Source: Pseudozyma flocculosa PF-1 (Eukaryota; Basidiomycota; Ustilaginomycetes; Ustilaginales; Ustilaginaceae). From it: DNA of 64,000 bases. Shown in pieces: positions 32,384 through 42,973 of this stretch. The notes under the pieces were generated by a model, which saw nothing but the letters and a program-made list of their open reading frames with translations, was not told the DNA's origin and did no database searches. The DNA lies in contig NW_006920884.1 of assembly GCF_000417875.1 (NCBI RefSeq), positions 306,257 to 370,256 on the forward strand, in the 5' to 3' direction. Position 1 is the stretch's first letter; every line of letters starts with the position of its first letter. The position numbers and the translations under genes are program-made.

Positions 32384-33526
32384 ATGAAGTTCCTCGGCTC
32401 CACCGTCCTCGTCGCGGCCATGCTGGCCAGCGCCTCGTTTGTTGCCGCCTCGGGCCACAACGATGTTCACGCCCCCGCCCTGCGCCGACACAATTCTCAC
32501 CACCACAACCACAAGAAGTCTTCCTGCTCCGCCAGCGCTGGCGCCGGCGGCAAGAAGACGCACAAGAACAAGAAGAGCAGCTCCGACAACGGCGCCGCCG
32601 CCTCCGCCACCAACAACGCCGCCAAGAACGCCGCCAAGGACTTTGCCAAGTCGTCGTCCTCGTCCTCGTCTTCGAGCGAGGAGCACTCGGCCAAGTCTTC
32701 CTCCTCGTCCGAGTCGTCCTCGTCGTCGTCGTCTTCTTCGTCCTCGTCCTCGTCGAGCAGCTCGCCCAACAAGAAGGGCGGCAAGGCCGGCCTGTGCTGG
32801 GCCAACGCCAACGGCATCCCCATCGACAACTTCATGGGCGGCGACGTCTCGTGGGCCTACAGCTGGAGCGACACGCCCGGCTGGGACGGCTTCCCCATCG
32901 ACGAGCTCATGTACTGCCCCATGCTCTGGGGCTACAAGAACGAGGCCACCTTCAAGAAGAACGTCGTCCAGAACCAGAACGGCAAATTCAACAAGCACAA
33001 GTGCGCCATGGGCATGAACGAGGTCAACCAGAAGGGCCAGTCGATCATGAGCGCCGCCGAGGGATGCAAGCTCATGCGCGAGAACCTCATGCCCCTCAAG
33101 GACAACGGCTGGTACATCATCGGACCCTCGACCACCAACGCGCCCGACGGAAAGACTTGGTACCAGGACTTCCAGAAGACCTGCCCCGACGTCTTCAACA
33201 AGATCGACGCCATCGCTCTCCACTACTACGCCACCGACGTCAACGACTTCAAGAAGTACATCCAGGACTGGCACGAGACTTTCGGCAAGGACCTCTGGAT
33301 CACCGAGTTCGCCTGCCAGAACTTCAGCGGGGGTGCTCAGTGCTCCAAGGACGAGGCCTGGCAGTTCGGCCAGACCATCACCTCCTGGATGAACTCCCAG
33401 AGTTACGTTAAAGGATTCAGCCCCTTCGCGGTGCTTCAGGATCTTCAGGGAGTGTCGGAGGTCAACAGGCTGTCGAACGGCAACAACCCGACGTCGCTCT
33501 TCCGCATGCTGACGGGTGCGCTTTAA
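32384..33526 (+). CDS. Secreted GH128 beta-glucanase with Ser-rich linker
   Basis: Single-exon gene for a 380-residue secreted glycoside hydrolase of the family 128 / Asl1-like fold, expected to act on beta-1,3-glucan in the cell wall or outside the cell. A signal peptide covers about residues 1-22 (MKFLGSTVLVAAMLASASFV). A His-rich and basic stretch follows, then a poly-Ser linker (about 90-127) expected to be O-glycosylated, then the catalytic domain from GLCWAN. The NE pair N212-E213 (MGMNEVN) fits the acid/base, and E308 in WITEFA fits the nucleophile. HYYATD and a SYVKGFSPFAV block agree with the family. The ATG directly follows a TTGCAG, so a leader intron is possible. Substrate is inferred from family knowledge. 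Confidence 0.9.
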   Translation: MKFLGSTVLVAAMLASASFVAASGHNDVHAPALRRHNSHHHNHKKSSCSASAGAGGKKTHKNKKSSSDNGAAASATNNAAKNAAKDFAKSSSSSSSSSEEHSAKSSSSSESSSSSSSSSSSSSSSSSPNKKGGKAGLCWANANGIPIDNFMGGDVSWAYSWSDTPGWDGFPIDELMYCPMLWGYKNEATFKKNVVQNQNGKFNKHKCAMGMNEVNQKGQSIMSAAEGCKLMRENLMPLKDNGWYIIGPSTTNAPDGKTWYQDFQKTCPDVFNKIDAIALHYYATDVNDFKKYIQDWHETFGKDLWITEFACQNFSGGAQCSKDEAWQFGQTITSWMNSQSYVKGFSPFAVLQDLQGVSEVNRLSNGNNPTSLFRMLTGAL

Positions 33527-34412
33527 GCGCGGCGCGGTAGACGATGATTTTCGTAGCGCGTTGGACGCGTCTTTTCCCGGGGCGGGTGGAGTCGGTTGGG
33601 TTCCCGGTTGGAGGTCATCGAGGTCCCTGGTGGATCCCGACCAAGATCGGGGCCTGATTGCCATGCCCAATCCCCATAGACGCCGTCGTCGGCTTTTACC
33701 CTCCCTGGTTCGCGTCTCGGTAGTCAAGCGGGAATAGCCCGCCTCTCTCCTTTTCTCGGATCTCTGTCTCTCTTCCTCTACATCCCTGGTGGATCGGGTT
33801 TCCATTTTGTCTTCTCTCTCCCCCCTCTTTCAATCTGCAACGAAAGCAACGGAGGCCGACGCACCAAAGGCCCAGGAGCGCTGTGCGCCCGGGCCAGTCG
33901 CCCCGCCTTTTCTCCTCTGCCCCACCACCGCGTCGCTTCTTCCTGCGTGCATCCGGCCGCGTGCTGGTCCTTCTTCTGCGGTGGGCGTCGTCGTAATTGG
34001 CCTGTCAGAATAAGGCACACCAAGTGACGTCGTGAGATTGCTTTTGTGGGCGTACAAGTGCTGTCAACGGCCTGTGCGTTGCGTGCGGGGAGCGGGCTCG
34101 AGCGTGACGGCTTGCCATGCTTTCTGGTGCGGTTCCTGATGCCAGTCTATGTATTGACGGTGGCCCTTACCCCCACACGAACGCTCTCGACAGGCGGGGA
34201 CATCGACGAGGCGCGGTCCAGGAACAAGCCAGCCTTACCTGGGACCCGGCTGACTTCTCTGCCCACTCTCTCGTCGCCCTGCCGCACCGCTCGCGACCCT
34301 TCGAACCTGTATGGCTTCTATGATTGCTCCGTCCCGCTGCTCTTTCGACGAGAATTGAGTGCTACAGCTCCTTCACGCACATCGACTGTCGACACCTCTA
34401 GACACCCCCCCG
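33527..34412. other. Convergent intergenic region
   Basis: 3' flanks of GH128 (plus) and the mitochondrial fusion gene (minus). I see no gene, repeat or structured element that I can support. Confidence 0.5.
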
Positions 34413-37400
34413 CTACGCATCGACGCTCTGCTCGCCCTGGCTACCGCCGGTGAAGCGCGCGACGCGCTGCCGGATGCCGTCCCAGAGCTCGGGCTTGCAG
34501 CCCATGGCGAGGAGCATGACGGCGGGCAGGTGGATGAGGCTGACCCAGAAGCACCACTTTGCGGCCTTCTGCGTGCCCTCGCTCCAGAAGCGCCAGGCGG
34601 CGTGGGCCATGGCGACGTTGGGCGGCAGGCTGAGCACGGCGTACGCCAGCGGGTGCACGATGCCGCTGTAGGGCAGCAGCACCGAGCAGACGGGGATCAT
34701 GGCCAGCGCGTACCGCAGCGACACGCGCCGGTTGAGCGCCGGATCCGTCACGGCCATCATGCGGTACCCACCTCGGGCGTACTCGGCGCGCAGCGTATGG
34801 GCGAGCGAGTTAAAATGCGGAAATTGCCACGCAAACAGCAGCGCCGCCAGCGCCCAGCCGCCCAGGTCGGACGCGTGGTGAAGCGTGCCCGTGCACGCCG
34901 CCCAGCCCATAAGCGGCGGCAGCGCTCCGACGACGGCGCCCACCCACGTGTTGGCGATGCTCATCCGCTTCATGGGCGTGTAGGTGAACGAGTAGAGGCC
35001 GATGTTGAGCGCGCCCAGGGCCGCCGTCAGCGGGTTAACCATGACGCCCAGCAGGCCGATGCCGCCGACCGCCGAGGCCGACGCAAACGAAAACGCGTGC
35101 AGCGGCGTCACGGCGCGGCTCGGCATGGGTCGCGCCCGGGTGCGCGCCATCTGGGCGTCGTAGGGCGCCTCGACCAGCTGGTTGAGGCTGTTGGCCGCCG
35201 CCGAGCACATGGCCATGCCCGCCGTCAGCGCCAGCAGCGTCACGACGGGCGAGCCGGACGCCACCGTCAGCGCGGGCGGACACAGCGCGTAGCCCGCCAT
35301 GCCCGTCAGCACGACGAGAAACGTCAGACGCGACTTGGACAGCTGCTTGTAGATCTTGGGCAGCGTCGCCGCCGACAGCGGCGGCACGGGCCGGTAACTT
35401 GTCATCGACAGGGGCGACGACGACGACGACGACAACGACTGCTGGATCGCGGTGCGAGACCGCGCGTCGACCACCGTCGGGTCGTCCGAGGCCGGCGCAA
35501 ACCTCGACACGTCCATGGGCAGCGCCGGCGGCGAAGCGTCGCCGCGCCGCCTCGCCGACGTCGAAAACATGCGCCGCGACGCGCCCGTCGGGTTGGTGGC
35601 AGTGCGGCCCGACGTGGGCACTCCGCGCGCCCCCGCACCCGCGCCGAGCCGGGTGCGCAGGGCGCGGTACTTGCTCCAGATGGCGTCGCCGTCGACGTAG
35701 CATCCCTTGAGCCAGCGAGTCACCTCGCCCACCTGGTCGGCGTTCCACTCGAAGCCGGTGCGCGAGTGGAGGACGCGGCGGTTGTCAAAGACGACGCACT
35801 CGCCCTCCTGCAGCTGCTTCTGGTAGCGGAACTCGGGGTCGAGCGTCAGATCGGCGAAGCGCTTGAGCGCCGCGTAGAAGCGCTCGCGGTCCTCGGCGGT
35901 GGCGAGATGCGGCGTCGGGTGGAGCGGCAGCGGCGACTGGAACGGCGGCGAGTAGTTGACCGCGCTCAGCCGGGGCATCGTCGAGCCGTGCAGCGGCGGG
36001 CCGGCGTGACCCTCGGTGTCGTGGGCCAGCTCAAAGGTGGGGTGCGTGAAGCGGTAGTGGCGCCCGCCGTGGACGTAGTGGAAGCCGACGGGCACGCGCG
36101 TCAGGATCTCCCACAGCGCGCGGTCCTCGTGCCACATGCGCTCGGCCACCTTGAAGCTGTCGACAAAGATGCTGGCGCCGCCCGTGACGCGGTTGCGCAG
36201 CATGTGGAGGAACTGGAAGCGCGGCGGGTTCTGGAAGTAGAGCAGGTCCATGTGGAGCCCGAGGTCGAGGTTGGTGTAGGCGATGTTGTCCGACGACGGC
36301 TTCGACTGGACGTCCCACAGCTCGCCGTAGAACGTGTGGCGGATCTCGCCCATGAGCGACGCCAGCTCGCGCAGCGTCGCCGCCTCGGGCCCGGCCTCGG
36401 TGCCCGTCTTGACCGTCGGGACGCCCGTAACGAACGCGAAGCCGTCGCGGATCGTCGCCTCAGTGAGCGCGTACAGCGCCTCGTCGCGCGCCTCTTCGAT
36501 CGCCGCCACGTCAATGCCCTCGGCGGCGTTGCCCGGCGGCCGGATGGCGTGGTAGGGGATCCGTGCCGGCCGTGCCATGGCCCCGAGCGCGAGGGCGATG
36601 CTCGCCTCGACCGGGTCCGCCTTGGCCTCGGCGCTCCACGGCTGCGACGAGAACTCGGTCAGGTCCTTGCCCGCCCACGTCTGCGGCACCGCCATCACGT
36701 CCATGTGCGTCTGGGCGTAGAGGTCCGGCAGGGCGTGATGCAGCAGGAAGGAGACGGGGAAGTCGGAGACGTGCGACTCGTCGGCCGCCGCGGGCTGCTG
36801 GAAGAGGGCGGTGAAGGCGTTGAAGACGGCGTGCTCCTTGGCGAATGTGACGCGGAGCACGTGCTCGCTGCTGCCGCCGCCGCCAGGGATCTCGCGCGTG
36901 GTGAGGATGGGCGGGTGTTGGGCGTCGAGCAGCGGCACGTCGAGCGGCACGTCGCTGGTGTGGAAGAGCTTCTGCTTGTTGCTGGCGTGCACGCTGCCCT
37001 TGGATTGACAGGCGTCGCGAAGCCATACGTGGTCAAAGTGGAACGGCGGCAGGCCTAGGCTCTCGGAGCGGATGGCCACGCTGGTCGGGTGGAGCTCGAT
37101 GGCGATATCGGTTTCCGGGATGGTCAGCGGCTCCGAAGACGCCTTCGACGAGCGGACCGCCGCCTGCGAGAGCGGCGCCGCGGTCCGCAGGCTGCGCAAC
37201 CCCACCGTGGAGATGGCCGACTGCCAGGATGGGCGAGGGACAGGCGAGCGGCTCTTGGCCTCGCGTTGCCGGCGGCGGCCCGCCGACAGGCTAGCCAGGC
37301 TTCGATGCAGTCCGACCCCCGCCATGCCGCGGGGTGCGGCTGACCAGACCGAAGCGGCGGCCGCCCGGGCCATCGAGGGAGCGGCTCGGAAGCGCACCGA

Positions 37401-38641
37401 GGCGCCCAGGGCCAGGACGGGCCACGCAGAGAGGACGCGGCCCTCGGCCGCCCAGCCCAGCGAGGCGGGGGCTCCGACGCTGGCCGACGCCGGCGGCTCT
37501 CCGGCGAGGTGTGCGGCCTCCTTGTTGGCCGCCTTGTTGGCGGCGGCGGCGTCGTCGTCGCGGGTCATGTAGTCGGCGATGGCGAGGTTGGCTGCCACGA
37601 TGGCGGCGATGCCAAACACGAGGAAGAGGCTGCGGCGCGTGGCGTCCCACTTGACGTTCTGCTCGATCTCGGTCTTGAGGTCCGAGAGGCTGATGGTGAA
37701 GCGGTTGTGGAGGTCCTGGATCTCCTGCTCGACGATGTTCTGCTCGTCCTTGGACTCGGCCTTGCGGTTGTTCATGTCGACCTGGATGTCGTGCTTGAGG
37801 CGCTCGACGTCCTCCTTCATCTTTTGCTCGAGCGCGTCGACCTCGCGCTGCAGCAGCGTCGTGATGCTGCGCAGCGCGGCCGCATCGTTGCGAGCGCGCA
37901 CCTGGACCTCGGTCTGCAGCTCCGACAGGGCGGCGCTGAAGAGGTACGCCTGGTTCTCGACGTCACCCTTGTTAAGGCAGGCCTGCGCCGTCTGACTGCC
38001 CCGCCGCGTGATGAGGAAGCGGGCATGCTCCATAATGGCCTGCGCCGGATCGTGCCGGCGCGAGATCTGGAGGGCCATCTCTTCCGCTACTCGACCGTCG
38101 ATCTCATCCACCGACATCGCACTGGCCTCGCCGTGGCTCTCGCGGGACGGCTCGGACCGTGGTGCAGATCCCTTTCGGAAGGCATCGGCCGTCCAGCCGC
38201 CCTCCTCTAGTCGCTTGACAAAGGCGTGGGTGTCGAAGGGCACCTCGAGGCTGCGGAGCGCCTGGGCAGGAGCGTGGAGCTCAAGCCTCGGATCATACTG
38301 GACATTGACCGTCGTGGCCCCCGTCGAGGTGTCGCTGCCACCAGCCCCTGATCCGTCTGCCTCGGTCGTGGCGTCGGTCGAGCTCGCGCGCTGCTCGGAC
38401 GCGGGCCCAGGCGAGGACTGCGACGAGCTATTGGGTTGCGAGCGCCTCCCCGCTGCTGTCCACGCAGTCTCGGGCGAAGTGGCAGTCTCTGCCTCTGGGG
38501 GCAGGATGGTGGTGTCGCTGCGCCCGCCGCTGAGGGCGTTGATCGCGCCCGCCGCGACCACTGTCGAGGCCTTCTTGTTCTGTGACTGTGCATGGTAGAA
38601 GCGCTGCTTGAGCAGATCCTCGTGCGACGAGCCAGCCAAGG

Positions 38642-38679
<38 letters not shown>

Positions 38680-39068
38680 GGTTGGGATGGCGCCTCTGCC
38701 TCGCTCGAAGAAGAGGCCTGCGGTGTCCCGGCTTCGCCCACGGCCGCATCTGAGCGAGGCTGATCTGGTGGCGGAGGATTGGAGCGAGTGTCGGTCACCC
38801 GCACAGAGTACGGCGCTGCGCCGGCGTCGCTCTGCTGTGCTTCAGACTTCTGCTTGGTCGGGGCATCCTCGAGAGAGGTGCTCGACTGCTGCTGCGCCGT
38901 CGAGGCGTGCCGCTGCCGCGGCGACGCAGTCCGCAGGTGTGTGCCCGGAAGCACGCTACGTGGTCGAGGCTGCCATGAGGTCGAAGACGAAGAGGGCAAG
39001 GGCCCGGCCAGCCGTAGGGCAGAGGAGACGACGGAAGCGCCGGTCGTCGATGAGCGATGGAGTCGCAT
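34413..39068 (-). CDS. Triple mitochondrial fusion: DUF1640/MCUR1-like + Aim17-like dioxygenase + COX10
   Basis: One uninterrupted frame of 1551 codons from ATG 39068 holds three complete proteins. Residues 1-270 are a presequence-like Arg/Ser start and a disordered part with a Gln run (about 38641-38684). Residues 278-503 are a DUF1640 (Fmp32/CCDC90/MCUR1) module: coiled coil, then one membrane segment (SLFLVFGIAAIVAANLAIADY). Residues 651-1142 are a gamma-butyrobetaine-dioxygenase-like enzyme with FDHVWLRDAC, iron ligands H939/D941 (LHMDLL) and H1101 (VLHSRTGF). Residues 1222-1541 are protoheme IX farnesyltransferase (COX10), with the N1293...D1304 prenyltransferase block NQLVEAPYDAQMARTRARP and multiple membrane spans. 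Junctions (504-640 and 1143-1221) contain no stop and no GTRAGT donor, and they resemble mitochondrial presequences. Homologues I know of are separate proteins. An assembly error cannot be excluded, but it would have to remove two stops in frame. Confidence 0.88.
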
Positions 39069-39811
39069 CGCCGCCCAGTGGCGACTTTGCCGGCAGCGTG
39101 GCGCGCCTATTCAGGAGGCTCCTTGCTGGCCAGTCGACGACAACAGAGAGAGGCCTTTGTTGGGGCCGTCGGTGGGACGATGTACCGAGGGCAGGTTGCA
39201 GCGCTGGCGGGACCGGATGGGAAGAGTGCGAAGACGCTGGCTAGGTTTGCTGACCACGGTGCTGCGATGCTGCGATGCTGCGCAGCCGAGCAGCTGATGC
39301 GCCCGACGCAGTTGGCGAGTGCAGATGATCCAGACGACTGGACGAGCAGGGCGGCGCACGCGCAAGTGAGGGTTGCTTGATGATGGTGGGGCGGCGAGGG
39401 CAGGAGGATGAGGAGGAGGAGGAAGAGGAGGAGGAGGGCGAGAAGCGCTGGATCCGAAAGAGTGCGAGCGGGGCATCGCTTTCGCCTGCCTTTCAGCCGT
39501 CGAGCCGGCAAACGGCAAAAGGGACCGCACCGCGGGCCAACCTGCCGGGCCCCCTCTCTTTTCGGCCGGCTGGGCTGACCCGGCGTGAGGGGGGCTCCCT
39601 CACCTCCCGCTCTTTGATGGATTCCTCGCTCGAGATCGACGAACTCATCTACGCTCGAATCTCTGTAGTCGTCTCGACGAGTCTCCAGGGTTGCTATGAT
39701 GGTACAGTGCAGGCGCATGCGCGGGGTATAGAGAATGAACGGGCCGTTGCCCGCCGTCGGAGGCACAGCTGGCCGTCATCACACGGGCCGGCGAGGAGCC
39801 CTCTTTGCGCC
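39069..39811. other. Upstream region of the fusion gene
   Basis: Same-strand spacer between the Gemin2 stop codon and the fusion-gene ATG. It includes a GAGGAG-rich tract (39402-39440, C/T-rich on the coding strand, leader-like). No other gene is supported. Confidence 0.5.
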
Positions 39812-41370
39812 TCAGCCAGCGGTCTTCTTGAGGTCGGCGATGGCGTCGTCCCACAGGTCCGTCTGACCCCAGATGCCAGCAATGGCCGTCACGACCATCC
39901 AGGCTCCGATCTCCCCTGGGTGCACCCTGTCCGCTGCCTCTGGCGATGCAGTGCGGGGAGAGCCTGATGACGAGTCCCCCGCGCTGGCCTCCGCAGGTGC
40001 TGCTGTCGTCGGTGTCGCCGCCGAGCCGCCGTTGGATGATGCGGCAAGTCTCTTCTTTCGGCTCTTCAGCGCCTTGTTCCTGATCCTGCTGATCGAGATG
40101 GCCGTGATGCAGGCCCGAGCGAGGGTGCGCAGCACGCTGATCTGCTCGCTCACCAGTCGCGAGTCGAGCCAGGCGAGCAGCGCAAAGAGCCAGCGGGCGT
40201 GCAGCGGGTGGATGACGGGCGTGTCCTGCCGCACGACGCCGTCGACCGCCGGCTGCTGCCCGCGCGCCTCGTCGTAGGGCGTCGTCAGGTGCAGACCCGG
40301 CGAGAGCCACGAAGGGAAAGCGTCGAGGATGCCAAGGACGTGGTCCTGAGCCTCGTCAATCATCGCATAGGGGGGGGGCCTCCGGCGCGGTCAGCAAGGG
40401 TTGCCCCGACAAATGGATCCTGCCGCGATGCAGCCAGTCTCACTCACCGTGTTGAGCCTTCGAAGCGCTCCTCCCGACGGCTCCTTGATGCTGGAACCGG
40501 GAGTGTCCGCCTCCTCGGCAGCGTCCGAATCGCCCAGGTCCATATCGTCATCTTCGCGGTCGCTCGGCGGCTTGATCGCGGCCGACGACGAGGCTTTCGC
40601 TCCCTCCTTTGCCGCCTCACCGTCGGCAGCGGGCGGCGTGCCGTGGATCCAGGCGTACCAGCCGTCGGCGTTTCCAGGCCTCGGCAGGCGATCCTGAACG
40701 TATGCGACCTTTTCCATCGGCGCGTTGCTCAGAGACTGTGGCGTGAGGCGCAGAAGGAATGTCGTGTCAGCCCGAGGGAAGGACGAGCGGGAAACCCCCA
40801 GGCCGCGCCCAGAGAAGCGAGATACATACCTCTCGCATGTTGCGGAACTTGTCCAGGAAAGCGAGCCGCCAGTCCTCGGACGGCATCGAAAGGGACCGCA
40901 GCAGATTCGCTGTCCTGTCGCGTGCGGTGGCGTCCTCTGCAAGAGCAGGGGCTACCACCACGTCATCGTCCTGCGCCGCATAGGGGTTGTTTGGCGCGTA
41001 GAAGATGGAGGGGTGCGACGCTGCTTCCATCCTGCCGGATTCAAAAGGAACATACGCAGGGCTCAGCGCTCGGTCAAGATCTTCTCCAGCGCGACGGCTC
41101 GCCTTTTGCTCACCTCACCGTGGCCAGGTACTGTTCGCCGTCGAGTGGTATTCCGTCAAAGTCGACGGGAAGCTCGGCGACGGGCAGAGACTGGTTGCCA
41201 TAGGTCTCTCGCGGGTCATTGTAGTCGAAGCCATCGTCCGAAAAATCGGCTTTGGACGCTCCATCGCCGTTGCTGTTGCCACCGCCATTGACGCTGGGTC
41301 CGCCATTGCGTTCTGCCGGCCTCGACGTGTATCGCCTCTTCTTGCTGGGTTGCGAAGACATGCGGAACAT
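39812..41370 (-). CDS. GEMIN2: Gemin2/SIP1 (Brr1) family protein
   Basis: Homologue of Gemin2, the SMN partner that holds Sm proteins during spliceosomal snRNP assembly. Four exons are inferred: 41114-41370, 40830-41031, 40448-40735 and 39812-40345, for about 426 residues. The diagnostic N-terminal block LPVAELPVDFDGIPLDGEQYLATVR spans exons 1-2. DWRLAFLDKFRNMRE ends exon 2, and exon 4 has ARWLFALLAWLDSRLVSEQISVLRTLARACI, the C-terminal helical core. The exon 4 acceptor is taken as GGCTCAG at 40346, behind a run of nine C. An earlier acceptor at the C run would require a one-base shift. Start is ATG 41370, or 41361 three codons later. An acidic and Ser-rich spacer replaces part of the middle region. 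The gene is divergent from uS14m over 628 bp. Confidence 0.85.
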
Positions 41371-41998
41371 GACGGCGTACGCAGGCGGCCGCGCAGCGTG
41401 CGCGACCGAGAGAAGGGCCGGGACGATTGCGTCCTTGAACAGCGATAGAGCGAGGCTGTCTCTAGCGTCGCCGTGTCAGGCACCGAGCGGGGGCGGGTCG
41501 TTCGAAGGAAGCTGGAGGAGGGCGCGGTTGGTGGTGAAGAGCAAAATGAGGGCCCATCAAGCTTCTCAAAAAAAGCAGAGGCGCGCACGGGCAGCGGGTG
41601 GAGGGCCGGGTCAGGCACATTTTTTCCGGAGCACGGAGGCGGATTCCAGCCTGGAAACAGCTTCTCGGCACTTTGCAGAGCAGCTACGGACCTTCTGGCC
41701 GACTCATTCGGCCTGTTGTAAGGGCCGTCTCAGCAGTCATCCTTGTAGGAATGCCTGCTCAGCACTGGAACATCACCGCATCAAGGGGAGAAGAGGGGGG
41801 AGGGGGAAAAGGAGGAGGAGGGGCGGATGCGGTCGATTGAGCCCAGGTCGGAAGGGTCGGCGCGGATCCGAAAATCGTGCTTGCGTGGACGAAGGAACTC
41901 CTGCCGGGTGCCTAGGCGGGATCCGCTTCTTCGCCGCTCTCCACCATCCCCTCGACGATCCGCCACCCGACAACCGCACGTCGCCGCACACTTCAGAC
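41371..41998. promoter_or_regulatory. Divergent promoter of Gemin2 and uS14m
   Basis: 628 bp between two divergent start codons, presumed shared promoter. It contains an A-rich run near 41568-41575 and GGAGG-rich sequence near 41790-41825. No TATA box was seen. Confidence 0.5.
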
Positions 41999-42568
41999 AT
42001 GCCGGTCCGACCCAACGCAAGAGTCCTGTAGGTCTATGATGTACGGACTTGGCGTCTGCATGGCCCTCGGTGACTGACTGGACACCACTGCTGCACCACG
42101 CCTCGTTCTCTGTCGCAGCCGGGACATGGCCACCCGCCAGGCGGTCGAGTCCAACGAGCTCATCCGCAGGGCGTTCAAGTACGTCGCTAGGAACACGACG
42201 CTCCCGCAGAGGGTCCGCCACCAGGCCCAGCTTCAGCTCAACCAGTTCCCGCAAAAGACCCGCCCCACGTCGGTGTCCAACCGCTGCACCGAGACCGGTC
42301 GGGGTCGTGGTATCATTGGCGACTTTGGCCTCTGCAGGGTGAGTTGCCTAGACGTGCTGATGCGACATTTGAAGCAGTAGCGGCGGCGATCGACTTGCTG
42401 CCACCTTGCGCATGCGGACCGACGACTCCAAAGACAAGCCAGCCCGTCCATGCCCGCTCACTGACCATCATCTGCCCCTCGTTCGCTGTCTTTGCAATCC
42501 CACAGTACCAGTTCCGTCTCAAGGCGCTCGCCGGAGAGCTTCCCGGTGTTGAGAAGGCCACATGGTAG
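41999..42568 (+). CDS. MRP2: Mitochondrial small-subunit ribosomal protein uS14m
   Basis: Mitochondrial S14-family ribosomal protein (yeast Mrp2), about 103 residues. Exons are 41999-42027, 42119-42338 and 42506-42568, with donors GTAGGT and GTGAGT and acceptors GTCGCAG and CCACAG. The splice joins give NARVLRDMATRQ, then AFKYVARNTTLPQRVRHQAQLQLN, NRCTETGRGRG and DFGLCR-YQFRLKALAGELPGV, ending EKATW. This fits the family end to end. The first coding exon is only 29 bases. Length is close to yeast (115). It lies in convergent orientation to another mitochondrial ribosomal protein, bL19m. Confidence 0.95.
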
Positions 42569-42973
42569 ATGCATCTGCAGCTCCGAATTCCAGGAAGGGC
42601 CAGGGGCCCTGATGCTCCGCCCATTCTACTCTTTGGCGGTGGCGAGACCCGACCTCGGACTGCTCGCTCGCTCTCGGCTTCTCTGCCCGTCGGCCTGACG
42701 CTCTCCAGCATCGCAGCGCTTCGTCAGAGCCATGTACCATTATCGCACGACCCACTGCAGCAACGCGACAGTCCAACTCTCTACGGCTGGTCCTGAGTCG
42801 ATGCCGACGGACGGACTGACCCTGTCGGCGACGGAGACGCACACACGAAGAAGAGCAGGCGACGATGGCAAGCAACGCAGAATGCGCTGTGACGGGGGAT
42901 TCCTGATGACCATGCAAACAAGGCTGACCCCGGCTCCGGGACAAGAGACGGCCGGTGCCAGGAAGCCAGGCGC
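42569..42973. other. Convergent spacer between uS14m and bL19m
   Basis: About 400 bp of 3' flanks. Nothing else is supported. Confidence 0.5.

Noticed and set aside
32087..33805. 572-codon open frame on the minus strand
   Set aside because: Antisense to the GH128 gene. It has no family features, and the opposite strand has catalytic motifs and a signal peptide.
34359..37058. 899-codon open frame on the plus strand
   Set aside because: It is the antisense shadow of the mitochondrial fusion gene: its composition is Arg/His/Val-rich, it has no domain, and the minus strand carries clear protein families.
40346..40447. Frameshift in Gemin2 caused by the nine-base G/C homopolymer
   Set aside because: An in-frame acceptor (CTCAG) just downstream removes the need for a frameshift, so a broken gene is not supported.
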